Source of the DNA: an uncultured Ruminococcus sp.
GTDB taxonomy: Bacteria; Bacillota; Clostridia; Lachnospirales; Lachnospiraceae
Reading direction: 5' to 3'
NCBI GenBank assembly: GCA_900066355.1
Contig: FMEL01000014.1
Location: forward strand, 27,166 to 91,165
DNA: 64,000 nt
Shown: positions 33,166 to 41,158 of the stretch, piece by piece
Layout of the letters: each line of letters opens with the position of its first letter
Position numbering within the stretch: position 1 is the first letter of the stretch
Notes under the pieces: generated by a model
The model's input: only the letters and a program-made list of their open reading frames with translations
Told to the model about the DNA's origin: nothing
Databases searched by the model: none
Made by a program: the position numbers and the translations under genes

Positions 33166-34380
33166 TTATAATGCTTTGATTCTTCTAAGAGCTTCCTGTG
33201 TATTTTCATAGCTTCCGAAAGCAGTCAGACGGAAGAATCCTTCTCCATGTGCACCGAATCCTGATCCCGGAGTGCCTACCACATGTGCATTCTCAAGCAG
33301 ATAATCAAAGAAATCCCAGGAACTCATATTATTCGGAGTCTTCAGCCAGATATACGGTGCATTCACACCACCTGATACGGAATATCCTGCCTCTTTCAGT
33401 CCATTGTAGATCGTATGTGCATTTTTCATATAATATGCAACCTGCTCTTTCAGCTGTGCCTTTCCTTCCGGAGAATAAACAGCTTCACCGGCGCGCTGTA
33501 CAATATACGGTGCACCGTTAAATTTTGTTCCATGCCGTCTTGCCCAGAGGTCATGCAGTGCAACACCTTCTCTTATAAGATCTTTCGGAACAACGGTAAA
33601 TCCAAGGCGGACACCTGTAAATCCGGCATTTTTTGAAAAACTTCTAAGCTCGATTGCACAGGTACGTGCACCTTCACATTCATAAATACTGTGCGGAACA
33701 TTTTCTTCTGTAATATAAGCCTCATATGCCGCATCATAAATGATCACTGCACCATTCTTATTTGCATAATCTACCCATTCCTGAAGCTTATCCTTTGTGA
33801 TTGCCGCACCACTCGGATTGTTCGGGAAGCAGAGATAGATCAGATCCGGAGTCTCTGTCGGAAATTCCGGAAGAAATCCGTTTTCTTCCAGACACGGCAT
33901 ATAGATCACACCGTCAAAGTTTTCTCTTCCTGTATTGTACTCTCCGGTACGGCCTGCCATAACATTTGTGTCAACATAAACCGGGTAAACCGGGTCACAA
34001 ACAGCTACTTTATTCTCAATACCAAAGATTTCCTGAATGTTACCGGAATCACTCTTTGCTCCGTCAGAAACAAATATTTCGTCTGCATGAATGTCACATC
34101 CGCGTGCTTCGTAATCGTTTTTTGCAATTGCGCTGCGTAAGAATTCATAGCCGAGATCCGGTGCATATCCATGAAATGTTTCTGCATTAGCCATCTCGTC
34201 AACGGATTTGTGCAGAGCTTCGATAATTGCCGGTGCCAGCGGCTGTGTAACATCTCCAATTCCCAGACGTACGATCTGTACATCCGGATTGGCTTCCTGA
34301 TATGCAGCTACTTTCTTTGCAATTGTGGAAAAAAGATAACTTCCCGGAAGCTTCAGGTAATTTTTATTTACTGTAACCAT
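33166..34380 (-). CDS. dapL: LL-diaminopimelate aminotransferase
   Basis: This PLP enzyme makes LL-diaminopimelate directly from tetrahydrodipicolinate and glutamate, a shortcut in lysine and peptidoglycan synthesis. The 404 residues match DapL. The start KLPGSYLFSTI, the substrate-site GIGDVTQPL and the PLP-lysine motif SFSKNAGFTGVRLGF are family hallmarks. It is a class I/II aminotransferase that uses glutamate as amino donor, which suits its place in a glutamine/glutamate-linked operon. It follows gatB by 20 bases, and an AGGAGA site precedes the ATG. The pathway choice (DapL rather than DapC/E) is typical of Clostridia. Confidence 0.95.
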   Translation of the reverse strand: MVTVNKNYLKLPGSYLFSTIAKKVAAYQEANPDVQIVRLGIGDVTQPLAPAIIEALHKSVDEMANAETFHGYAPDLGYEFLRSAIAKNDYEARGCDIHADEIFVSDGAKSDSGNIQEIFGIENKVAVCDPVYPVYVDTNVMAGRTGEYNTGRENFDGVIYMPCLEENGFLPEFPTETPDLIYLCFPNNPSGAAITKDKLQEWVDYANKNGAVIIYDAAYEAYITEENVPHSIYECEGARTCAIELRSFSKNAGFTGVRLGFTVVPKDLIREGVALHDLWARRHGTKFNGAPYIVQRAGEAVYSPEGKAQLKEQVAYYMKNAHTIYNGLKEAGYSVSGGVNAPYIWLKTPNNMSSWDFFDYLLENAHVVGTPGSGFGAHGEGFFRLTAFGSYENTQEALRRIKAL

Positions 34381-34400
34381 AATATTCTCTCCTAATCTGT

Positions 34401-35846
34401 CTACAGATTCTTTCTTCTTTCTACTTCTTTTACAAGAGCCTCGCGTACCGCATCCGGACTTGCCTTGCCCTTCAGTTCCCTCATCATCTTACCGACAAAG
34501 AATCCGAAAACTTTTTCTTTGCCGCCGAGAAGCTCTTCCAACGGTCCCGGGTTCTCATCCATGATCTTCTGTAATGTATCATTGAGAAGTCCGGTATCTT
34601 CAACAATTTTCAGACCGTGTTCTTCAATATAAGTTACCGGCTCAATGTCTTCTTCAAAGACTTTTTCAAAGACTTTCTTTGCATTCTGGGCGCTGACTTC
34701 TTTTTTCTCCACCATGGAAATCAGATCTGAAAGATGTTTTGGTGCAAAGGAAACATTTTCTACATCAAGTCCTTTATCTTTGGTAAGGCGGAGAACTTCT
34801 CCCATAAACCAGTTGGCTGCTTTCTTCGGATTGCCGCAGAGCTTTGCCACTTCCTCAAACAGCAACGAAAGATGTCTGGACTCTGTAAGAATTCCTGCGT
34901 CATATGCGGACAATTCATATTCTGACTGATAACGAAGCTGTTTTTCTTCTCTGAGTTCCGGCTGTGATTCACGTATCTGCTGAATCCACTCATCAGATAT
35001 ATGAATCGGTGGAAGATCCGGGTCCGGGAAATAACGGTAATCTTTGGCATCTTCTTTTGATCTCATTGCATGGGAAGATTCTTTGTTATCATCCCAGCGA
35101 CGTGTTTCCTGGATAACAGTTCTTCCCTCTTCGATCAGTTCAATCTGACGTTCTCTTTCTCCCTCGATGGCTCTTGCAATTGCCTTAAAGGAGTTCAGGT
35201 TCTTCATCTCTGTTCTTGTTCCAAAAGATTCACTTCCAACTTCACGGACAGACAGGTTGACGTCAGCTCGCATGGAACCTTCCTGCAATTTGCAGTCAGA
35301 TACACCGAGATACTGCATCATACAGCGCAGTTTTTCAAGGTATGCAATAACCTCTTCTGAGCTTCTCATGTCCGGTTCGGAAACGATCTCGATCAGCGGC
35401 ACACCGCTTCGGTTATAATCTACCAGTGAACAATCTTCCCACTCATCATGAATCAGTTTACCTGCATCTTCTTCCATATGCATTTCGTGAATGCGGACTT
35501 TTTTCTTTCCTGCAGAAGTCTCGATTTCTACCCATCCGTCATGGCAGATGGGCAGATACAGCTGGGAAATCTGATAGTTCTGCGGGTTATCCGGATAAAA
35601 ATAGTTCTTTCTGTCAAATTTACAATACTGATTAATCTGGCAGTTTGCTGCAATTCCGGCCTTCAGTGCAAATTCTACTACCTTACGGTTCAGAACAGGC
35701 AGCGATCCCGGCATACCGGTGCAGACCGGACAGGTATGTGTATTCGGAGCGCCCCCGAATTCTGTGGAGCATCCGCAGAAAATCTTTGTTTTTGTTGCAA
35801 GTTCTACATGGACTTCAAGGCCAATGACTGTCTCATACTGTTTCAT
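34401..35846 (-). CDS. gatB: Asp/Glu-tRNA amidotransferase subunit B
   Basis: GatB phosphorylates and amidates mischarged Asp-tRNA-Asn or Glu-tRNA-Gln, using ammonia from GatA. The 481 residues contain the start YETVIGLEVHVELATKTK, the zinc cysteines CGCS and CPVC, the kinase-like cradle (PLIEIVSEPDMRS) and a C-terminal YqeY tail domain (about 335-481). The gene overlaps gatA by 4 bases (ATGA). It is the third gat gene in the order C, A, B, the usual order in Firmicutes. Confidence 0.97.
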   Translation of the reverse strand: MKQYETVIGLEVHVELATKTKIFCGCSTEFGGAPNTHTCPVCTGMPGSLPVLNRKVVEFALKAGIAANCQINQYCKFDRKNYFYPDNPQNYQISQLYLPICHDGWVEIETSAGKKKVRIHEMHMEEDAGKLIHDEWEDCSLVDYNRSGVPLIEIVSEPDMRSSEEVIAYLEKLRCMMQYLGVSDCKLQEGSMRADVNLSVREVGSESFGTRTEMKNLNSFKAIARAIEGERERQIELIEEGRTVIQETRRWDDNKESSHAMRSKEDAKDYRYFPDPDLPPIHISDEWIQQIRESQPELREEKQLRYQSEYELSAYDAGILTESRHLSLLFEEVAKLCGNPKKAANWFMGEVLRLTKDKGLDVENVSFAPKHLSDLISMVEKKEVSAQNAKKVFEKVFEEDIEPVTYIEEHGLKIVEDTGLLNDTLQKIMDENPGPLEELLGGKEKVFGFFVGKMMRELKGKASPDAVREALVKEVERRKNL

Positions 35847-37318
35847 GCCTTTTTGCCTCCTTTCTCCGGAGTGGGGAATGCTCCCCTTACTGCCTCATAG
35901 GCAGCGGCTGCACGGAGGATCTTCTTCTCTGCAAAACAGTCACCGATCATCTGGATACCGATTGGCATTCCGGCTTTGTCCATTCCACATGGAACCGTGA
36001 TTCCCGGCAAACCACAGAGATTGACTGCAACGGTATAAACATCACCAAGATACATGGCAAGCGGGTCTTTCAGACTTTCCCCGATCTTTGGTGCTGTATA
36101 AGGTGCCGCCGGTGCAAGTATCACATCATATTTTTCAAATGCCTGATCAAACTCTTTCTTGATCAGTGCTTTTGTACGCAGTGCTTTCAGATAATATGCG
36201 TCATAATATCCGGAACTTAATACAAATGAACCAAGCATAATACGACGTTTGACTTCCTCACCAAAAGCTTCTGTTCTCGTTTTCTTATACATGTCGTGCA
36301 ATCCCTCATACTCAGCTGCACGATAACCATATTTCACACCGTCAAAACGCTCCAGGTTTGAGCTTGCCTCTGCGCTGGCAATGATATAATATGCAGGAAT
36401 CATATATTCCATAGTTTCTACAGAGAAAAACTCTACGATTGCACCCTGTTCGGTAAGTGTCTTCAAAACATTCATAAAAGAATCCTTCACTTCCGGGTCA
36501 AGACCTTTTGCAAGAAATTCTTTCGGCACACCGAATTTCATGCCGAGAAGTTTCTTTTCTTCCAGACTCTTACTGAAATCAAGATCATTTCTTTCAAGTG
36601 AAGTGCTGTCTTTCGGATCATGTCCGGCAATCACCTCAAGAAGAGCGGCACAGTCTGCCACATTCTTTCCTACCGGTCCGATCTGATCCAGCGAAGACGC
36701 ATAGGCAACCAGACCATAACGGGATACGGTACCGTATGTTGGCTTGATTCCGGTCACGCCACAAAAAGAACTCGGCTGACGGATAGAGCCACCGGTATCA
36801 GAACCAAGTGCCAGAAAAGTTTCTCCTGCTGCAACTGCCGCACAGGAACCGCCGGAAGAACCGCCCGGAACATGTTCTGTGTTCCACGGGTTTCTTGTCA
36901 CTCCGTAGGCTGAAGTCTCTGTAGTACTTCCCATGGCAAACTCATCCATATTTGTCTTACCTATAATGATCATTCCTGCTTTTTCCAGACGGTCAATGAC
37001 CTCTGCATTGTACTGCGGAACAAAATTCTCAAGGATTCTGGACGCACAGGTTGTTTTCTTTCCTTTGATACAGATATTATCTTTTATTGCGATCGGAACA
37101 CCGGCAAGCGGACCTGTATAAGTGCCGTCTGCAATTCCTTTTTCCACTTCTTTTGCACGGGCATATGCTTCTTTTTTGTAAAGATCAAGGTAAGCATGCA
37201 CCGTTTCTTCTTTATTCTCAATCTGGTCAAAGACTGCTTTCACGCCATCCACTACATGGATCTGACGCTGTTTTATCTTTGCTGCCAGTTCTAATGCTGT
37301 CATTGTTTCCAGTTCCAT
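35843..37318 (-). CDS. gatA: Asp/Glu-tRNA amidotransferase subunit A
   Basis: GatA hydrolyses glutamine and channels ammonia to GatB. The 491 residues carry the amidase-signature triad: Lys in AIKDNICIKG, cis-Ser in VPGGSSGGSCAAVAAG and nucleophile Ser in DTGGSIRQPS. Length and motif order are standard. It begins 30 bases after gatC and overlaps gatB by 4 bases. Its glutamine use ties the operon to the nitrogen genes just upstream. Confidence 0.97.
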   Translation of the reverse strand: MELETMTALELAAKIKQRQIHVVDGVKAVFDQIENKEETVHAYLDLYKKEAYARAKEVEKGIADGTYTGPLAGVPIAIKDNICIKGKKTTCASRILENFVPQYNAEVIDRLEKAGMIIIGKTNMDEFAMGSTTETSAYGVTRNPWNTEHVPGGSSGGSCAAVAAGETFLALGSDTGGSIRQPSSFCGVTGIKPTYGTVSRYGLVAYASSLDQIGPVGKNVADCAALLEVIAGHDPKDSTSLERNDLDFSKSLEEKKLLGMKFGVPKEFLAKGLDPEVKDSFMNVLKTLTEQGAIVEFFSVETMEYMIPAYYIIASAEASSNLERFDGVKYGYRAAEYEGLHDMYKKTRTEAFGEEVKRRIMLGSFVLSSGYYDAYYLKALRTKALIKKEFDQAFEKYDVILAPAAPYTAPKIGESLKDPLAMYLGDVYTVAVNLCGLPGITVPCGMDKAGMPIGIQMIGDCFAEKKILRAAAAYEAVRGAFPTPEKGGKKA

Positions 37319-37348
37319 AATTTTTCTCCTCTATCCGGATCATTTCTG

Positions 37349-37642
37349 TTATCCGATGGTCTTCGGTACCTGATACTGTCCTTCTTTTGCCTTCGGTGCA
37401 TTTGCAAGCATTGCTTCTTTATTGTCTCCGTTTGTTACCACGTCTTCACGGAATACATTCTGATCACCAAAGATATGTGAAAGCGGTTCAACCCCTTCGG
37501 TATCCAGTTCATCCAGCTTTTCCACATAATCCAGCATCTTCTGCATGTCTTCTTTTGCTTTTTCCTTTGCTTCGTCACTTAGGGAAAGTTTCGCAAGAAT
37601 GCATACATTTTCTATTGTTTCATCATCTATGATCTTTGCCAT
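37349..37642 (-). CDS. gatC: Asp/Glu-tRNA amidotransferase subunit C
   Basis: This 97-residue subunit holds GatA and GatB together. The N-terminal helix segment ENVCILAKLSLSDEAKEKA and the middle motif LDTEGVEPLSHIF are typical of GatC. It begins 20 bases after aspS and 30 bases before gatA. Such a complete gatCAB with an archaeal-type AspRS points to tRNA-dependent asparagine formation, and perhaps glutamine as well. Confidence 0.95.
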   Translation of the reverse strand: MAKIIDDETIENVCILAKLSLSDEAKEKAKEDMQKMLDYVEKLDELDTEGVEPLSHIFGDQNVFREDVVTNGDNKEAMLANAPKAKEGQYQVPKTIG

Positions 37643-37662
37643 TTTTGTTCCTCCTGCTTATC

Positions 37663-38994
37663 CTACGGCTCCAGTCTGTTCAGATCCCTCGGGAACAGAC
37701 ATGCTTCACGGACATTCTCCTCACCAAGAAGCTGCATAGTCAGACGTTCCAGTCCGATACCAAGCCCTCCGTGCGGCGGCATTCCATGTTTGAAAGTATC
37801 CAGATACTGTTCCATACCTTCTTCTTCCATGCCTCTTGCAGCAATCTTTGCTTTAAGCTGATTGTAATCATGGATACGCTGACCTCCGGTTGTTACTTCC
37901 AGTCCGTGGAACAAAAGGTCAAAACTCAATGTAAACTTATCATCTGTCGGATCATCCATTGCATAGAACGGACGTTTTTTTGACGGATAATGTGTTACGA
38001 AAAGAAAATCAGCGTCATATTCTTCTTTGAAATATCTTCCTATCAGTGCTTCTTCTTCTGGTTCCAGATCATACGGGTTTCGGATCTTGCGGTTATATTT
38101 TGCAGAGACAAGTTCTTTTGCTTTGTCAAAACGTACCGCCGGAATCTGATCTACTTTCGGAAGTTCGATCTTAAGAATCTGAAGTTCCTTTGCATAGTCT
38201 TTCTTAAGTAGTTCCATCGCATACTGAAGAAATCCTGTTTCCATTCCCATGATGTCTTCGAATCCGTCAATGTAACCCATCTCAAAGTCAAGACTGGTAT
38301 ATTCATTCAAATGACGTTTGGTATTATGTTTCTCGGCACGGAATACCGGTCCGGTCTCAAACACACGATCAAAAACACCTACCATCATCTGTTTATAAAA
38401 CTGTGGGCTCTGTGCAAGAACAGCCGGTTTGTGGAAATAGCTGAATTTGAAAAGGTTTGCACCACCCTCGGCTCCTCTTGCGCCGATCTTCGGTGTATGG
38501 ATTTCAGTAAATCCCTGTTCGTAGAGGAAATCACGGAAAGCACGTGTCAGTGCTTCCTGAATCTTAAATTTGGAGCGTTCCTGCACATTACGGAGTGCGA
38601 TCGGACGTAAATTCAGTTTTGCCTCCAGAGAAGTATTTAATTTCCATTTGTCAATTGCCAGCGGCATCGGTTCTGCCGGTGTTGAAAGAATCTCTACCTC
38701 CCGGATACGGATTTCTCTTCCATGAGGAGCCCTTTCTTCCTCATTCAGAATTCCTTTTACACGGAGAGTCATCGCTTCTTTCAGATCATGAACGGAAAGA
38801 TTTGCTTTTTCATTCTCAACAACAGTCTGAAAAAGTCCCTCTCTTCTTCTCAGGATCACAAAAGCCACATCGCCCATATTACGGATGCTGTGAACGGCTC
38901 CTTCCAGAATAACTTCCTGATTTAAGAGAGAAGTACCTAACAGCTCATCCCATTCGGTTACTTCTTTTTTGTAAATACCGTTCAAAAACTCCAT
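37663..38994 (-). CDS. aspS: Aspartyl-tRNA synthetase, archaeal type, probably non-discriminating
   Basis: This class II synthetase charges tRNA with aspartate. The 443-residue length and the lack of the bacterial GAD insertion mark the archaeal/eukaryotic type, against about 590 residues for the usual bacterial enzyme. An N-terminal OB-fold anticodon domain (about 25-105) is followed by the catalytic core with motif 2 FRAEKHNTKRHLNEY and motif 3 GLGIGLERL. Being first in an operon with gatCAB, it probably also mischarges tRNA-Asn for amidation; this is inference. The ATG at 38994 is preferred since GGAGG lies about 8 bases upstream; the ATG at 39009 has no clear site. Confidence 0.9.
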   Translation of the reverse strand: MEFLNGIYKKEVTEWDELLGTSLLNQEVILEGAVHSIRNMGDVAFVILRRREGLFQTVVENEKANLSVHDLKEAMTLRVKGILNEEERAPHGREIRIREVEILSTPAEPMPLAIDKWKLNTSLEAKLNLRPIALRNVQERSKFKIQEALTRAFRDFLYEQGFTEIHTPKIGARGAEGGANLFKFSYFHKPAVLAQSPQFYKQMMVGVFDRVFETGPVFRAEKHNTKRHLNEYTSLDFEMGYIDGFEDIMGMETGFLQYAMELLKKDYAKELQILKIELPKVDQIPAVRFDKAKELVSAKYNRKIRNPYDLEPEEEALIGRYFKEEYDADFLFVTHYPSKKRPFYAMDDPTDDKFTLSFDLLFHGLEVTTGGQRIHDYNQLKAKIAARGMEEEGMEQYLDTFKHGMPPHGGLGIGLERLTMQLLGEENVREACLFPRDLNRLEP

Positions 38995-39078
38995 TTCCTC
39001 ATCCTCCATATATCTCGTCTTTTTATATTGTGAAGTCCGGATCTAAAAAATCCGTTTCTTACTTCCATCATTGCTGTA

Positions 39079-39627
39079 TCAGCTTTCATATAACAACATC
39101 AGAAGCATCTGTGCTGTCTCCACCATATTTGTTCCTGAATCCATACTGGATTTCTGGATATACCTGTATGCATCTTCTTCATTTAAATGATTTCGCTGCA
39201 TCAGCATCATCTTCGCATTGGAAATATAATTCTGCTCTTTCTCCGAACGAAGTTTTGGTTTCTTTTTTTCTTTACGTCTCTTTCGTTCCTGCTGCATCAG
39301 GATCATGCTGACCGTGTTTACCAGATCACCGGCCTTTATCGGCATCTCCACTGAAAGAATAGAAGATGGCACTTCACAGATCACCCTCGCAGATGCCAGC
39401 AGCAATATTTCAAAATCTCTCGGCAGACACTCAGACAGATCCAGATAGTTCATATCCGGCAGACGATGTCCACAGATCAGAACACCGCTTCCAAGTTCCG
39501 AGGCATTCGAAAGGGCACTTGATGCAGTACTGCATACAGAGGCTACCGTAAATCCATGACGTTCAAGAACGCTGCGGATTTTTTTGGCATCTTCTATTTT
39601 GGGTAATGCAATAACAATACTGCTCAT
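39079..39627 (-). CDS. ANTAR-domain antitermination regulator with a degenerate receiver
   Basis: The 182-residue protein has an N-terminal receiver-like domain (about 1-110), a very basic linker (RKRRKEKKKPK) and a C-terminal ANTAR RNA-binding domain (about 125-180, ISNAKMMLMQRNHLNEEDAY). ANTAR proteins bind paired hairpins in nascent RNA and stop intrinsic termination. The receiver lacks the acidic pair at the start (ALPKIED) and the phosphorylated Asp (VLICGHRLPDM), so it is probably not a phosphorylation switch. The position right behind glnA recalls NitR of Clostridium saccharobutylicum, an ANTAR antiterminator of nitrogen genes. It lies 62 bases after the glnA-like gene and 84 bases before aspS. 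Confidence 0.9.
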   Translation of the reverse strand: MSSIVIALPKIEDAKKIRSVLERHGFTVASVCSTASSALSNASELGSGVLICGHRLPDMNYLDLSECLPRDFEILLLASARVICEVPSSILSVEMPIKAGDLVNTVSMILMQQERKRRKEKKKPKLRSEKEQNYISNAKMMLMQRNHLNEEDAYRYIQKSSMDSGTNMVETAQMLLMLLYES

Positions 39628-39689
39628 AAAAGTGTCTCTCCTCTTCCCCTTGTCTTATTCATCTCACTTACAGTATGTGTAAAATCTCA

Positions 39690-40997
39690 TTACAGTCGAT
39701 ACAGATATTCTGCGATTTCCCAGTCAGTCACCTGTCTGGTATATCTCAACCATTCATTCTTTTTTGCTGCAACATACTGTCTGCAAAATTCCTCACCAAG
39801 CACTTCTTTTACCCATGAACTGGACTCAAAATAATCAATTGCTTCCTTTAATGTTTCCGGAAGATGTTCTGCCTGCTGATCCTGTGCCGCAAGATTTGAT
39901 GATTTTGTCGGTGTGATCTTGTTTTTGATTCCGTCAAGACCAGCGGCAAGGCAGACTGCCAGTACCACATATGGGTTTGCAGAAGCATCCGGACTTCGAA
40001 GTTCTACGCGAATCCCCTCTCCTCTGGTTACCGGAATACGTACCAGCGAATTCTGGTTATTTTCAGTCCATGTAAGTTCTGTCGGTGCATCATATCCCGG
40101 AACAAGTCGTTTATAGGAATTGACCAGCGGATTGGTGATCAGTGCCATTTCCTTGCTGTGTGCCAGAAGACCTCCTATAAAATAATATGCTTCCTCACTG
40201 AGTTCTCCCGGGCGGTCTGCGCATTCAAATACATTTTCCCCATTTTTGATCAGAGAAAACTGGATGTGCATACCGGAACCATTTGCTTCTACCTTTGGCT
40301 TCGGCATAAATGTGGCATGAAGTCCATGGCGTTTTGCCACAATACGAACTGCCATCTTAAAAGTTGTAATGCAGTCGGCAATCTTACGAATCTCGCCATA
40401 ACGAAAATCAATCTCATGCTGTGCCGGTGCAGCTTCATGATGGGAAGATTCTACTTCCATTCCCATATCTTCTAATGTAAGTACCATATCTCTTCTGGCA
40501 TTTTCCCCGAGATCCAGCGGACTGATATCCAGATATCCCGCCTGCTCATGTGTCACAGTCGTCGGATTGCCATTGTCATCGGTATGGAACAGGAAAAACT
40601 CACATTCCGGATCGATATAACAGGTATAGCCTTCTTCCTGTGCCTTGCCTGCCACGTTTTCCAGAATATATCGCGGACTGTTTTTGTACGGTGTCCCATC
40701 CGGAAAATACAGATCACAGATCATTCTGGCTACTTTTCCCTGCTGTGGACGCCATGGCAGAATTGCAAAAGTATCCAGTATCGGGCTGAGATAAAGGTCT
40801 GAACCTTTCTCCATATCCATCCCCGCAACCTGTTCGCCATTGATCATACAGCGATTATCTAACGCACGGGGAAGTTCCCGAGCCGTCACAGCGATATTTT
40901 TAATTGCCCCGAACATATCGGTGAACTGAAGACGGATAAATTCTACGTCTTCCTCATCAACCATCTGCAATATTTCCTCTCTGGTGTAATTCCCCAT
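39690..40997 (-). CDS. Type I glutamine synthetase homologue with an altered ammonium site
   Basis: The 435-residue protein aligns end to end with bacterial GSI-alpha: TREEI start, glutamate and metal motifs PECEFFLF and NGSGMHIQFSL (His244), and NSYKRLVPGY. Three conserved positions differ. The catalytic Asp of MFDGSSI is Asn53 (MINGEQV), the flap Glu of PGYEAP is Asp303 (PGYDAP), and the Arg of NRS is Gln315. The first two hold and deprotonate ammonium in known GSI structures. The enzyme may therefore be weak, use another amine as acceptor, or act as a regulator. It may still be a true GS; a simple glnA label would be unsafe. It has its own promoter, operator-like palindrome and leader terminator, and the ANTAR gene follows. 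Confidence 0.85.
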   Translation of the reverse strand: MGNYTREEILQMVDEEDVEFIRLQFTDMFGAIKNIAVTARELPRALDNRCMINGEQVAGMDMEKGSDLYLSPILDTFAILPWRPQQGKVARMICDLYFPDGTPYKNSPRYILENVAGKAQEEGYTCYIDPECEFFLFHTDDNGNPTTVTHEQAGYLDISPLDLGENARRDMVLTLEDMGMEVESSHHEAAPAQHEIDFRYGEIRKIADCITTFKMAVRIVAKRHGLHATFMPKPKVEANGSGMHIQFSLIKNGENVFECADRPGELSEEAYYFIGGLLAHSKEMALITNPLVNSYKRLVPGYDAPTELTWTENNQNSLVRIPVTRGEGIRVELRSPDASANPYVVLAVCLAAGLDGIKNKITPTKSSNLAAQDQQAEHLPETLKEAIDYFESSSWVKEVLGEEFCRQYVAAKKNEWLRYTRQVTDWEIAEYLYRL

Positions 40998-41030
40998 AGT
41001 ATTCTCTCCTTATATTTGAAAAATAAATAA

Positions 41031-41078
41031 AAAAGGGGCGCACTTTCGGAGGGTTACCCTCCAAAAGAACGCCCTTGT
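41031..41078 (-). terminator. Leader terminator (attenuator) of the glnA-like gene
   Basis: On the minus strand GGGCG, CTTT and GGAGGG pair with CCCTCC, AAAG and CGCCC around a UAA loop, followed by UUUUUU. It begins within about 10 bases of the predicted transcription start and ends about 35 bases before the ATG. Transcripts must pass it to reach the gene, so it is an attenuator. I saw no alternative antiterminator pairing. Confidence 0.8.
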
Positions 41079-41117
41079 TCATGCAGGTATTATAGCAATC
41101 TGCATGATCTTTGTCAA
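41079..41117 (-). promoter_or_regulatory. Consensus promoter with palindromic operator, glnA-like gene
   Basis: Perfect TTGACA (41112-41117) and TATAAT (41089-41094) on the minus strand with 17 bases between. An exact 8-base inverted repeat TCATGCAG-N13-CTGCATGA (41079-41107) encloses the -10 box, a position from which a bound dimer would block polymerase. Confidence 0.85.
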
Positions 41118-41158
41118 CTCTCTTTTTTGAGACTTTTTAAGACACTATTTTACTTTTT

